Origin: Astragalus membranaceus
Lineage: Eukaryota > Streptophyta > Magnoliopsida > Fabales > Fabaceae
Assembly: GCA_039519185.1 (NCBI GenBank)
Contig: CM076854.1
Coordinates: forward strand, 150,150,997-150,214,996
Direction of reading: 5' to 3'
Length of the DNA: 64,000 nucleotides
The notes under the pieces are model-generated. The model did no database searches and was not told the origin of the DNA. It was given only the letters and a program-made list of their open reading frames with translations. A program made the position numbers and the translations under genes. Positions 45,597 to 58,500 of the stretch are shown here, in pieces. Position 1 is the stretch's first letter. Every line of letters starts with the position of its first letter.

Positions 45597-48500
45597 TCAG
45601 TAAAGTTCAAGAAATAGTTGTGCCCACCGACACCGAATATCGTATAGATCCTCATCATTGAATGGTTCGGTATTGTTGAATCTCTACAATATGATATGAC
45701 ACAAGACCAAACATTAGTTAATCAACTAAAACACATCTTTAATATAACTTGTAAAAAATTCTATTACGTACCTCCAACCATAAATCAACAATACTTGCAG
45801 AGACAATGTTGAACATATGTCTCATAACATAAAATCCACACTCAGTGTTCCCAGTTTGCTTTCGGGACTACAAATTATATGTCATAGTAAATATTATATA
45901 TAGTAATAAAATACATTATAAAAATTGTAATTAAATCTCAAGAGTTAAACTACTTACATCGGGGTTAATCCATATAGGTGCCTTCTTTCTAGTCCCCATC
46001 AACTTATGATATCCTTCCATAGCACTAATAAAAAAGAAAGACATCATACAAACTCTCTAACTTTGTTGTTACTTTTCTACACATGATGTATAATAAATAA
46101 GAGCTTACATATTAACTTTTTGCTTGAGGGATGCAGTCGGCTTCCTTCCAAGCGAGCAAAGGAAGACGATTTCATTACTCATAGGACAAATGATCAACAA
46201 TTGCCAATGTGACCTACATTGGGGAACAATTAGTGACAAATCACATAAAATTTTATGATAATTGATAAACATGTACTTACATATAAAGATAAGGCGCTAG
46301 GTAAAACTCCTTGGAATTAGCTGGAGTCAAAACGTGCTGAGGAATCACCGGAGACAAAAAATGTTGAGGGTCAATGAAACCATACAAATCACTATTGCCC
46401 TTCAAGATACAGTGACGTTGCATATACCTAAGATGTCATGCTAAATGTTAATTATACAGTTTGAAAGTTAATTGCTTAACTAAAGTATAAGTAAAACTAA
46501 CTTACGTCAACCAAAATTGTACAACACTTAAGCTGAGCATTTGGTTACCACAACAAAGATCCATTATTTCTTTCTCTACTAGATAAAATTCTTGAAGAGT
46601 GGGATCATGTTCCAATCTTAGTTGTATAGGATTTTTAATAAGTACAATCAATATCATCAACTCTTGAATCGGACTAACTTGAGGTGCAGAACTTTTGGGT
46701 GGAATGTCGACCTTGCTAGATTTTCCAATTTCCTAAACAAGAAAGATAATATATTAGTAAGTCTTCTCTACCATTACCAAGTTATTTCCAGTGTAAATAT
46801 AGAAAGAAATGAGTAATATTGAAAACCTTATTTGAAAAAGGTTTAACAAGTCTTCTTGGCCACTGAATAAAATTTTTTAGGGCTTGTTCCACAGTTTGAA
46901 CCTCATCAGTGGGCATAGGAACTTGAGCACCTCGATGTCGAACCTCTTCAACCACCACCCTCACCATATCATTCTCCAAACTCTTGTTATGAATGACTGA
47001 GCCCAAATTGAATATACGACCAATTGCCACCAAATGGTAAGGATTATCAACGTACAACTTACACCGATATGGTATATCATCTGACTGATCTGGGTTATCA
47101 TCAAATTGATCTTGGATATCATCAAACTGATTCTGGATATCATCAACAGAACAACTACCCTTATTACTGTTTGAGCATTGTTGGGAGTAACCCATAGAAG
47201 CCAGCTCCTGCATTGAATTTCATAAAACATTAAAGGCATTCTTTTTACATTTTACTTTTCACCATAAGTGTTAATTTATATATACCTGCATCACATCCTG
47301 TCTAACTTTCTGTGTAAGTTTTTCGGTGAGGTTGTGAGTAATTTTTTCTGTGAGGATAGCTAAGTCTTCCTTGGTGACAACTTCTGAGGTGGGCCCACAA
47401 CGTGAATGTCGTCCAAAGTAATTTATAATGCCCACACCTCGTCCAACACCACGAACACGACCGGGGTGCTCGGGACACCCAATCGCACTAGCCAATATAT
47501 CTTTGCGTCCATGTGGAACAAAGGTTCCTTGCAAAGATTCTTCTTCTAGAGAATCCTAGAACATGTAATTCACAAACATGCTTAAAACTTGAGCATTCTT
47601 GTTAAAATTAAAATTACAATTAAAATTGAATATTTAATTACAATCTTCTCAGCAATAACGCGTGCTTTTTCAGATGTAAAAGCACCATTTCTCTTTTGTC
47701 TGGCTCTCTTCCATAATTCATGGCGTTTAGGTGGTGATGGTGGATTGACAACTAGCGAAGGATCAGATCGGGATGCTTCTTCATTCTCTTTCTCCCTTTC
47801 TTTCAATATCTTTTCACGAAGCAAACCATAACCCCCACGATACAAAGTGTGAGGGTAGAGATTATTTGACTGAACTTCTTGTGCTTTTTTCCTTTTCTCC
47901 TATTATCAAAATAATAACATGCAAATAAATACAAATAAATTAAATAAATATATTAGGTAAACTATAATTCCAACTTACTTGAAATGTGGGTGTTAATCGG
48001 GACTGAACAAACTGCTCCCACGTCTCCTCATCAAGGAACGAATACTTTTCACAAGGAGATTCATCCTTTCGTTCTCCAAATATATATTTGCTTGTGAGTT
48101 GTGTTTTAAAAGCCTTCCAAAGGTCACCCGCATTTTGAATCACTTTCTTCTTCACTAATTCAGTATTTGGAACATCAAATGTGCTCTAAATTACAAAACA
48201 AAATGAAAAACTTAATAATATCGTTATAAAATGCATCATTGTTTAATCTTAGCATTCAACATGTGACAATAGAATGGGAAGTTATCTTGTACAAATATGT
48301 CTTCTATTTAAAATGTAGCAAAGTAAATAATTTATGGTAGGTAGTAGTTAAAATTTATACACTTAGGGTGAGCCATAAACATGCTTCTGAATCATTCAAA
48401 AAGTGCTACCAATGATTCTACCAATGTAAAAAGCTAATTCAAAATAAAAGGCATGTCATGAGTAAAAGAAAACTATTCTTCCTTTTTTATCACTGATTCT

Positions 48501-48783
48501 AAAACCCAAAATTTAAACGTACCATGATAGTTTCCCACATCTTATTTTTAACATCTTCATCAATATCTTTCCAATCCATTACCAAGATACTAGGCTTGCT
48601 TAGAGCTAAAAGGCCTATGAAACTGTTGAACCTTACTGCATTTGGCCCAATAGCAAGGCCGGTCAACTCATCAAATTGAACTGTACGCCTTTGATCACTA
48701 ACACGGTCACGTGTTAAATCCTTTAACCTTGTAGCACGTCTACCCTTTATTTTCCTTGGAGAGATGTTTGATTGGTCATCCAT
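45597..48783 (-). CDS. CACTA accessory protein with ULP1-type (C48) protease domain
   Basis: Eleven exons on the minus strand: 48783-48523, 48185-47979, 47899-47642, 47555-47286, 47207-46827, 46732-46506, 46427-46281, 46213-46109, 46024-45958, 45867-45772 and 45683-45597. All borders are GT-AG and the lengths sum to 2106 nt, exactly 702 codons with the stop. Exons 1-4 resemble the plant Ptta/En/Spm transposase-associated family (TRLKDLTRDR near the start; KRHELWKRARQKRNG). Exon 5 has a short Asp-rich repeat (DDIQNQFDDIQDQFDD). Exons 8-11 form a C48 cysteine protease domain with SHWQLLIICPMSN (His) and NTECGFYVMRHM (Cys); where ULP1 proteases have LDSL the reading is LCSL. No frame lesion is seen. 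It likely supports transposition; start at ATG 48783 (MDDQSNISPRK). Confidence 0.8.
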
Positions 48784-48930
48784 GGGCCTGTTTAAACAAA
48801 AACAATAAAGTATAAACACATTGAGATAACAGTTAAATAACATACATAGAAAAACTTATAAGGAGCACAAAGCAATAAGATAAAGATATTTTAAACATCA
48901 TGAAACAAAAAGATAAACTTAACTTATTAT

Positions 48931-51900
48931 CTATTCCCATATCCCTTCCTGATGATCATCACGAGTTGCATGAACATCGTCCAATTCAGTTTCATCAATA
49001 AAAATAGGCATTTGTGATAAGAAAGAAGGAGTCTCGGAAATATCAAGAGTTGAATCTTGGTTTTGATCATTAGCATGTATATTTTTTCCTTGGAGAACCA
49101 CAGACCATCTTTGGCTAGAAGGATCACTAACATAAAACACTTGTTTCACATGAGATGCCATGATAAAAGGCTCCTCCTTATAAGCTACCTTGTTAAGGTC
49201 CACCAATGTACATCCTAATTCATCAATTTGTACACCACTATTATTGTCTACCCACTTACATTTAAAAATGGGTACAGTAAATTTAGTGTAATCAACCTCC
49301 CAAATATCTTCAATGACTCCAAAATAAGATATGGATGCCATGATGGGGTTCTTATCCTTTGAACTAGAAAAGTGCATGGATTCAGCCACAACCATAACCC
49401 CACTGTTTTGCATTGTACTCTTGTCATCTTGGGTCTTTGTATAAAATGAAAACTTATTGATATCATATCCACCCCAACATATGATATCAAAGTTAGGCCC
49501 ATGTGCTAGCCATTCTAATGTTTCAGAAACACTATCAGCATTAACGATTTGCTCTTTAAACCAATTTAGGAAAGTCTTGTTATGCTCAATAAACTTTTCT
49601 TTTTCGCTCATTCGAGGATACTTCTCCTTGACAATGTTTTTATGAGTAGATAAGTAAGGTTCAACCTCACTAGTGTTATTCAATATATACATATGTGCCT
49701 GAAGAACTTCTGCCTGACTCATGCTCTTAATAGCTAAACCTCGCGTACCCTTTCCTGCACATCTTCCCTCATGACGAGACTTAGGAATCCCTATAGGTTC
49801 CACCTTAGACATGTAATCTGAACAAAACTCAATAGCTTCTTCCGCAACGTACCTCTGAATGATAGATGCTTTAGGACGATATTGGTTCTTAACATACCCT
49901 TTCAATATTTTCATGTATCGCTCAATTGGGTACATCCACCTTAAATAAACATGGCCACACAATCTAATTTCCCTCACTAGATGAACAATTAAGTGAACCA
50001 TAATGTCAAAAAAAGAAGGAGGAAAATACATCTCCAATTGGCACAATATAATGGCAGCCTCATTTTCCAAGTCATCCAACTTCAAAGGGTCAATGACTTT
50101 GCTACATATAGCATTGAAGAATATGCACAATCTAGTTATGACATGTCGAACTTTTTTAGGCAAAATGTCACGAATAGCCACCGGTAGAAGTTGTTGCATT
50201 AAGACATGACAATCATGAGACTTTAGGCCAACTAATTTGAGATCCTTCATCGAGACAAGTCTCTTGATATTTGAGGAGTAACCTTGTGGTACTTTGACAC
50301 CACGCAAACACTCAAAAACTTTTTTTCTCTTTTTTGGACAATGTATGACATGCCGGGGGAAGATATGTGGATTTACCTCTTTGTTGCGAAGCTAACTGCT
50401 CTCTAATACCCATCACAACCAAATCTAATCGAGCATTCGCACCATCCTTTGCCTTTCCCTGAATGTTGAGAAGCGTTCCGATAACACTATCACATACATT
50501 TTTTTCCACGTGCATGACGTCAATACAATGTCTAACATCAAGTTTGGACCAGTATGGAAGATTAAAGAACACTGACCTCTTCTTCCATTTATTTTTCTCA
50601 TTAGGTTGTTTTTGCGACTTTCCAAATATAACTTTGATGTCCTTAACTCGTTGATAAACTTCTTCTCCAGTTAAGGCTTTTGGAGCAATTTCATTCTCTT
50701 GATATCCATTAAAAAAATTTTTCAACCTCTGATACGGATGATTATGTCTGAGAAATCTACGATGTCCAAGGTAAACAGTTTTCCTTCCATGTTGTAGTTG
50801 ATGATAACATGTGTTTTCATCACAAATAGGGCATGCTTTATGCCCCTTAACACTATACCCAGACAAGTTCCCGTATGCTGGAAAGTCATTGATTGTACAA
50901 AATAACATGGCACGCAACTTGAAATACTCATTTCTATATCCGTCAAAGTTCAAACACATCAACTCCTTCCTCCCATAGCATTCTCAAATCTTCAATCAAG
51001 GGACTTAGGTAAACATCTATGTCATTCCCTGGTTGTTTTGGGCCCGAAATCATCATAGATAACATCATGTATTTGCGCTTCATGCACAACCAAGGGGATA
51101 AATTGTAAATTATCAAGAGAACGGGCCATGAACTATGGTTACTACTTAAGTTACCGTACGGATTCATTCCATCCGTAGCAAGTCCAAGTCTAAGATTTCT
51201 TGGCTCATTGCCGAATTCCAAAAACAAACAATTAATTTTCTTCCATTGCAAAGAGTCGGCCGGATGGCGAAGCTGTCCATCACATATTCGTTCATCTGAA
51301 TGCCACCTAATGTTCTTTGAGTCATTTGCATTAGCAAACAATCGCTTGAATCTTGGAATTATTGGAAGATACCATAACAATTTTGCTGGAGAACCCTTTG
51401 TGCTCACATCACAACTAGAATCATCATCTTTCACTTTGTAGCGTGATGTCCCACAGGTAGGACACACATGCTTATCTTTAAATTCTTTCCTGTACAATAT
51501 GCAATCTTTAGGACATGCATGTATTTTTTTATACTCCAAACCCACAGGACACAATATCTTTTTCGCCTCATAGTTACGGTCTGGTAATGTGTTACCTTCT
51601 GGAAGCATGTCTCTCAGCAACTCAAGCAATTCTGTGAAACTTGTATCGGTTCACCCGTTTTTTGCCTTTAGGTTGACCAATTTTAACACCGCTGACAACC
51701 GTGTGAACTTGGTGCACCCCGGATACAACGACTCTACGTTGTCGCTGCACAAAGTATCATACATACATGTTTGCTGAAAAGACTCTGGTCCAAGATCTCG
51801 AATCATCTCTTCTAGTCGATCATTCATATCTACATTAACGTCCTCTCTCTGGGATGTGCTTGGTATTCCCGACGATTCACCATGCCATATCCACCTTGTA

Positions 51901-52130
51901 TAACTCTTGTTAAAGCCATCACAACGAAGATGATCGTGAATGTCCTTGACAACTAGTTTGTCAGTATTCAAACAATTGACACAAGGACAATAAAACTTAC
52001 AGCTAACACAAGGACAAATAAACTTTTCATTATTTTTTGGACAACTTCTTTTAGCAAATTCTAGAAACTCTTCCACGCCCTTCTCATACTCATCACTTAG
52101 ACGGCTAGTATTGATCCAACTACGATCCAT
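48931..52130 (-). pseudogene. CACTA TNP2 transposase, three lesions
   Basis: The start is ATG at 52130 (MDRSWINTSRLSDEYEKG, transposase-associated Cys-rich N-terminal domain). The TNP2 core follows (RWHSDERICDGQLRHPAD; GLATDGMNPYGN near 51180; KACPICDENT near 50840; DVMHVEKNVCD near 50515), then DUF4218 (DCHVLMQQLLP, then RWMYPIERYMK) and DUF4216 (IEDIWEVDYTKF, then VFYVSDP), with a stop at 48931. Lesions are an in-frame TGA at 51649-51651, a 7-bp near-duplication TTTGAAC/TTTGAC near 50948-50960, and a 1-base loss at about 50308 after KKEKKSF. The remaining ~458 codons to 48931 are open. Domain order is that of plant En/Spm elements. Confidence 0.92.
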
Positions 52131-53385
52131 AACTACTTAGGCAGCTAGTATTGATCCAACTAGAGTGAAAGCATAGTAGTAGTGGAAAAAAGACCAAAGT
52201 AATTAAAGATAGAGTAAAGGAGCTTGGAATCCTCTGCAACGAAGGAAAAAAGCAGGAAACAATCAGCGAACAGCCCCAGTGGAAGCATCTAATAAATAAG
52301 AAAATAAATATTGGTAATTGCAAGTTGCAACTAGATAAACTGAAACTGAAGGCAACATGACTTCAACAAAATAAATACCACATATATAATCTTTTATTTT
52401 TGCTAGTGCTAGTGCTTGAGACAGAAGAACTATTTGGTGATTCCCTTTTTCGAAAAAACACAAGCAACATGACTTCAGAAAGAAATATTTGATGATTCCC
52501 TTTTTCGAAAAAACACAAGCATGAGTGTCATGCCTTATCTTAAAATTCAATGTTTTTGGTCCTCTAAATTAGTCAAAATATTCAAATGAAGCTGAATTAA
52601 TCATTACAAAAATTGGTCACGTTTTCTAAAGCTAAATGGATGCTTACTATTATTTACGTTTTCCTAAGTTTAGCATTATCAACATCCAGAACATCCAAAA
52701 AAGTTGCATTGCTTAAATAAGTCTTTCTATTTCATATCTTGTAGGATTATAAAGATGTCTACCTCTATATGATACCTTTTTTGTTCTGTAGGCAGCTTAA
52801 ATCAGGGAAAACAAAGCCTCTCTTCTGTATATCTTTCCAATATCAATCCTACAAACATAATGCATACCTATTAGCTAAAAAGATAAATATTCAAAGATAG
52901 GGTAGAGGTGTGCAAAAGATAAACACATAAAATAAGTTGAAAAAACAAAAACAAAAGAAATCAGGGTTCTAAGATTTCAATTTAATCCAGATTTTCAAAG
53001 AGATTCGGGCTCACCAGAAAATAGAGAGAAGAGCAGAAGAAGACGGAGGCGGCGACGTGAAGGCGTAGAGGCGTGCACTCGGTCATAATAGGTTTGTTCT
53101 CGTTGGCTTTGGGTCTCTCCTCTCTTGGCTTCTGCTCCTCAGTTTTCCTGACATAAAGAACAATAGTTTGATAAAACACAACAGCATAATCTCAAAAACA
53201 TGACCAACACCAAATACAAAAAAACAATGACCATATATTCCCAAAATGATCTTTCATGCCAAGGGGGGAAGCAGAGTAATGACATCACAAAATAATTTAG
53301 CATGATTTAAAGCAGTCTATATAAATTTACAAAAAAAGAAATTCATAGTGACAGCAAGCAACTGAATTTACAAAAAAAAAAAGAG
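52131..53385. other. CACTA-B 5' flank of the transposase
   Basis: No gene recognised. A ~25-bp segment of the N-terminal coding region (GCTAGTATTGATCCAACTA) is repeated just upstream at 52143-52161, and AACACAAGCA words repeat near 52455 and 52510. The transposase promoter should lie here, but no clear box stands out. Confidence 0.5.
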
Positions 53386-53394
53386 CTCAACACA

Positions 53395-54233
53395 GAGGTC
53401 AAGAAGAATGCAGATGAGATCCAAAGGCTAGCTAATAAATTGAATGATCGTATGGACAATATGGAAGCAGTGAACAATTCCAAATTAGACGATTTACGCG
53501 TAGCACAGCAAAACACAGACAACACATTGTTACAAATCAGTGAATCCATCAAAACCTTACTCAAACAGGTACCAGTTCAGATACCTCAGCCTTCATCGAC
53601 GGCAGCAAAGACACCATTTCAGGTGAGAAATGTGAAACTAGATTTTCCTAGATTTGATGGGAAAAATGTGTTAGAATGGAACTGCCTTGTTTAAGAGATG
53701 CCTTGTTTAAGCTTGCACAGACAGGAACTGTTTCTGAATATTATCTGAAACTTACAACTCTTGCTAACAGAGTCTATGGACTTAGCAAAGATGCTATGTT
53801 AGACTGCTTTATTAGTGGCCTTAACCCAGAAATACAGCGTGATGTGATAATTCATGGCCCTATTGACATTGTCAAAGCTGTATCACTTGCCAAAGTCTAT
53901 GAAGAGAAATACAATTTGAGCAATGCAACCAAAAACCAGAAAAACACAAACACTGCCAACCCAAACCCAAACAGAGCCCTCTTCAATCCAAATAAGCAAG
54001 AAAATAGCCAGAAAATCACAAATACACCACTCCTCCCAACACCCCCTACTAGACCTATACACCCAAACCAAAAGAACCCAAATATCAGGAGAATTTCACG
54101 AGCTGAAATGCAACTCAGAAAAGATAAAGGGCTGTGTTACTGGTGTGATGATAAATGGTCATTCACTCACAAATGTCCAAACAAACACATGTTGATGCTT
54201 TGGTATACCGTAAAATCATACAGCAAAAGATGA
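53395..54233 (+). pseudogene. Ty3/gypsy gag fragment inside CACTA-B
   Basis: Opposite in strand to the CACTA genes. The first block (53440-53694; MNDRMDNMEAVN, then VKLDFPRFDGKNVLEWN) jumps at a repeated GCCTTGTTTAAG into a downstream Gag block (53700-54233; TVSEYYLKLTTLANRVYGL), so the central capsid part is deleted with microhomology. A zinc-knuckle-like CYWCDDKWSFTHKC lies near 54137-54178. No LTRs, protease or polymerase accompany it, so it looks captured or severely deleted. Confidence 0.85.
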
Positions 54234-54812
54234 AAACTTCGAAATAATCGAATTGAAAACTTCTACTATACAATCACTTAAACAAAAGAATAAGCGCTAA
54301 TCTATCATGCACAAAACGACTGAGAAAGATACAAACCTGTTATGGGCGGTGATTGTGCGTCCAAGCCGGTTCGTTCCTCTTCGTTGGTGATTTTAGTTCG
54401 CAGGAAGCATAGAGAAGTGAGATGAGGGCTCGCCGGAGCTCCTGGCTGAGGGGTGGTGGTGAGGCTTGAAGTTGGGCAACAATGGTTTGAGTAGGGTTTC
54501 TGAGAAGGTCAAGAAAGAGACAGGGCCGAGGAAGAAGAGAGGCGTTTTCACTTTTCTGCGAACGTGAACGTAGGGTTTTCTGCGAATGGTCCAGAAAGAG
54601 ACAAGGCCGAGGAAGCGAACGGTTTTCTGCGAGAGGAAGATGCGAGAGAGGAGAGAGAGATACGAATGAGAGGGGACAGAGATACGAATGAGAGGGGAGA
54701 GAGATGCGTAGGGTTTCTGCGAATGAGAGTGAGAGGGAGCGAAGGGGAACTAAATTTGTTTCGTTTCTATAACGGGTGGTTTTTTGACCCGTTATGGAAT
54801 GCCAAATTTTTG
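54234..54812. other. Unassigned GA-rich stretch of CACTA-B
   Basis: Contains repeats AGAGATACGAATGAGAGGGG and CCGAGGAAG words at 54480-54740 that open short Arg/Glu- or Ser/Leu-rich ORFs on both strands. I do not recognise a protein. Confidence 0.5.
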
Positions 54813-54985
54813 GACTTTTCATATCGGTTATATACATGAACCGATATGAAAGATAATTTTTTCGCTTTCTAGATCGGTTCCAATGCCAACTGATATAAAA
54901 AAAGTAATTTTAATTACAAAACTGCCACCGCGTCACTTTTAACATCAGGTTGTTTTTAACCGATATGAATTCCTGTTATAAAATG
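54813..54985. repeat. Right subterminal repeats of CACTA-B
   Basis: Words TTTCATATCGGTTATA, AACCGATATGAAAG and TTTAACCGATATGAATTC mirror those at 43800-44175 and precede the inverted terminus at 54988-55002. Confidence 0.8.
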
Positions 54986-55185
54986 TGTTTTTTCCACTAG
55001 TGAGTAATTGATGTGACCCATTTTTTATGCCAGTGTCTGCAATATAAATTCATAAATATTTGCCTGAGTTCTGACTTTGTTATGGTATTTTTGAAGGTGT
55101 TCAAAACAAGCTTGTGAACGTAGATGAAAACATCACTATCCCTGTAACAAAGGCAGAGTTAACAGTTTTGAACTCAATTTTCAAC

Positions 55186-55595
55186 GTACATATCTCTCTC
55201 TCTGCCTTCTAATGCCAAAATTTACTTCTCCTCCGAGTTTTAGTTTCATCCACTTACTCCCTAATTTCCTTCTCTTGTTTGGATTTCATACCTGGTTTCG
55301 TTTCTGAAAGTTCTGGTTTTGTCCATGTTTTGTCATCCCATGCAATGACATCATTATTCTTTTTGAGTCTTAAATGTTTATAGATTCTCTGCTGGCCTGC
55401 TTGAAAGAGAATTTAGAATAGCTCAACATGTCATTGGAAATGTGGAAATGAAGCAAGGGCACCTTGTCGGAATGTCGTGCCAACGAGTCCGACACCGACA
55501 CGACACATGTTGAACTGAAGAAGCTTATACATGGAGCAAGGTAAATTTTCTTTATTTCTTATTTCCTAGCTTAAAAAATATCATTATGCGAGTTA
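55186..55595 (+). other. Junction between WHIRLY fragment and gypsy element
   Basis: Contains the WHIRLY intron downstream of 55185 and an exon-like stretch at 55383-55515 (LLEREFRIAQHVIGNVEM) that I do not recognise. The gypsy sequence begins near 55590 without an LTR, so the 5' part of that element is missing. Confidence 0.4.
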
Positions 55596-55598
55596 ATC

Positions 55599-58500
55599 TT
55601 GCAACCAAACGGAACTCTTAAGTCTTATCTGCCATATACATGGAGCAAGGGGGCCATTGAAGTGGAATTAGTGGTTGGTAGTGTAAAGAGACTAACCCTA
55701 TTCATGGTAATTTCGACAAGAGCAAATTTCAATCTCTTGCTTGGAGGAGAATGGATTCATGGTGTAGGCGTTGTGCCTTCAACCCTACACCAGAGATTGT
55801 CTATCTGGAGAGAGGATGAGCTGGTAGAGAACGTCGAAGGTGACCAGAGCTACTTCCTAGCAGAAGTGGATCATGTTACAAGAAAGACCTCCGACAAAAA
55901 TTTGGCCAATATTGGGCCATGCGTACCTCCAACAAGTGGTTACACACCACTGAACAATGTGTTTTCTTCACTTGATCTCCACCCTAACCATGGCTTTATA
56001 TTGGAAAGGGAGGTCATGGGTGAAGACAACCACTCAGGAGGCTTCTGCAAGCCTACAGGGTGGGATGGTCCCTAGACATTGATGATGTCTAAGCCCACTG
56101 CATGGGATCGAATTACGGCCTACGTGGCCGAGAATAAACAAAATGCGGCTTTGGAAGCCGAATTACAACAAAAATGGTTAATAAAACCACTGAAGTTAAA
56201 AACGAAGACAACTTGGTCGAAGGGCAAAGGCTCGACTGCATTTATGATGACGAGCCTTTAGGTTTTGAAAAAGACCCAATGGGTTCGACCAAGAAAATTC
56301 AAGCTCAAGATCCCCTAGAGGAGGTCGACTTAGGAGATGGCTCCATCAAGAGGCCAACATTCATCAGTTACTGAAAGAGTACAAAGATTGCTTCGCCTGG
56401 GATTACAATGAAATGCCTGGACTACGTCGAGAAATGGTGGAGTTAAGACTGCCAATCAGACCAGACAAAAAGCCAGTGAAGCAAACACCAAGGAGATTTG
56501 CACCGCAGATTCTGTCGAAGATCAAGGAAGAAATTGAAAGATTTCTCAAAAGCAACTTTATCAGAACTGCCAGGTATGTAGATTGGTTAGCTAATATAGT
56601 TCCTGTCATTAAGAAAAATGGGACTTTAAGGGTCTGTATAGACTTTAGAGATTTAAACAATGCTACACCAAAAGATCAATATCCTATGCCTGTAGCAGAA
56701 ATGCTAGTTGATTCGGCAGCAGGGTTTGAATACTTAAGTATGCTCGATGGGTATTCTGGGTATAATCAAATTTTTATTGCCGAAGAAGATGTGTCGAAAA
56801 CGGCATTTCGTTGCCCAGGGGCCTTAGGCGTTTATGAATGGGTAGTAATGCCTTTCGGCCTAAAAAATGCTGGTGCAACATACCAGAGGGCAATGAATTC
56901 TATGTTTCATGATTTTATAGAAAATTTTATGCAAGTGTACATAGATTATATTGTTGTTAAATCTTCGACAGAAAATGGTCATATAGACCATCTTCATATG
57001 GATTGAAAATGAATCCAATAAAATGTGCCTTCTGTGTACGTGCAGGTGATTTTTTGGGATTTGTTGTCCACAAAAAAGGCATTGAAATCAATCAAAACAA
57101 GACGAAAGCAATCATGAAAACAAAGGCGCCTTCGACTAAAAAGGAGCTCCAGTCATTGTTGGGAAAGATCAATTTCCTTAGAAGGTTCATCTCAAACCTA
57201 AGTGGAAAGACTCAAGTTTTCTCGTCATTGCTTCGACTGAAGAAGGAAGACGTGTTCAGATGGGATCCAGAGCACCAAAAAGCCTTCGACGAGATCAAAT
57301 CTTATCTAGTTAAACCACCTATATTGTTACCACCTATTAGAGATAAGGTGATGAAATTGTACATAGCAGCATCAGAGCTGTCAATAGGTAGTAAGTTAGC
57401 ACAAGAGGATGATAATGGTGTCGAAAGATCCATCTATTACCTTAGTAGAGTTTTGAATGATGCTGAAACTAGATATCATCCAACGGAGAAATTGTGCCTT
57501 TGCTTGTATTTCTCTTGTACAAAGTTAAAGCAATATATAAAGCCTATTGATGTGTATGTTTACTCTCATTTTGATATTATTAAACATATGCTGTCGAAAC
57601 CAATGTTGCATAGTCAAATTGGTAAATGGGCTTTAGCTCTTTCTGAATATTCACTAGCATATCAACCTTTAAAAGCTATTAAGGGTCAAATTGTTGCTGA
57701 TTTTATCGTCGACCACTCATTGGTCGAAGCAACATCAAATTGTGTGAATATTCGACCATGGAAATTATACTTCGACGGTTCAAGCCATAAAAATGGTTCT
57801 GGAATTGGGATTCTAATCATTTCTCCAATAAATATCCCTACGAAGTATAAATTTAAAATTAAGGGATTTTGCTCCAATAATGAGGCTGAATACGAAGGCT
57901 TGATAGCAGGACTTGAAATTTTGCTAGAATTGGGGGCAAAAGCTGTCGAAATTAGAGGTGACTCTGAATTAGTTGTGAGGCATTTAACTAAAGAATATAA
58001 ATGCATTAAAGAAAATTTGATAATTTATTTTGTCACTGCCAATACGTTGTTGAAACATTTCGACTATGTTAACATTAAACACGTGCCTCGATCTGACAAC
58101 CAAGAGGCCAATGATTTGGCACAAACTGCTTCAGGCTATAAAGTTTCTAAAGAGAAACTAGAAAGATTAATAGAGATAAAAGAAAAACTCATTTCGACAG
58201 AATACGCTTCGACTGAATTGTCAACGCCAAAACTTGGGGGGGGGGGGGCAGAAGAAACATTATCACCTCCAATCAGCGAAGAAAACTGGCACAATTTTCA
58301 CTATGTCGAAGTTTTTGCCATTGACAATATGTCGAATGATGATTGGCGAAAGCAAATTGTCGAATACTTGGAAAATCCAACTGGAACAACAAATAGAAAA
58401 ACCAAGTATAGGACATTAAGCTACGTGATTATTGGAAACGAATTGTTCAAGAAAACTCCTGAAGAAGTTTTACTTAAATGTCTTAGTGAAAATGAGGCAT

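Larger units (their letters stand above)
43782..55002 (-). mobile_element. CACTA element (CACTA-B), 11.2 kb
   Basis: The left end CACTAATGGAAAAAAGG is matched by the inverted right end TTTTTTCCACTAGTG. The TSD AGT lies at 43779-43781 and 55003-55005. Subterminal words ATATCGGTT...AACCGATATGAAA alternate in orientation at 43800-44170 and 54815-54985. Inside are a TNP2 pseudogene, an intact-looking TNPA/ULP1-type gene (both minus), a 127-bp satellite and a gypsy gag fragment. It sits in an intron of the WHIRLY pseudogene. Confidence 0.95.
42686..55185 (+). pseudogene. WHY: WHIRLY single-stranded-DNA-binding protein, broken and interrupted
   Basis: Five exons match the WHIRLY domain: 42686-42786 (ALPPRVYVGHSIYKGKATLT), 42934-43023 (LLQFAPSIGSRQYDWNRK), 43199-43293 (VSVISLGARESCEFFHDPF), 43579-43652 (KLEPYPDGSGHFFNL) and 55097-55185 (VQNKLVNVDENITIPVTKAE). 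All have GT-AG borders in the right phase. The fourth intron (43653-55096) contains the whole CACTA-B element. An in-frame TAA replaces the usual Met codon after SREG in the second exon (near 42961). The transit-peptide exon and the C-terminal LGWH exon are not seen. WHIRLY proteins act in nucleus and organelles; this copy is a pseudogene. Confidence 0.9.
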
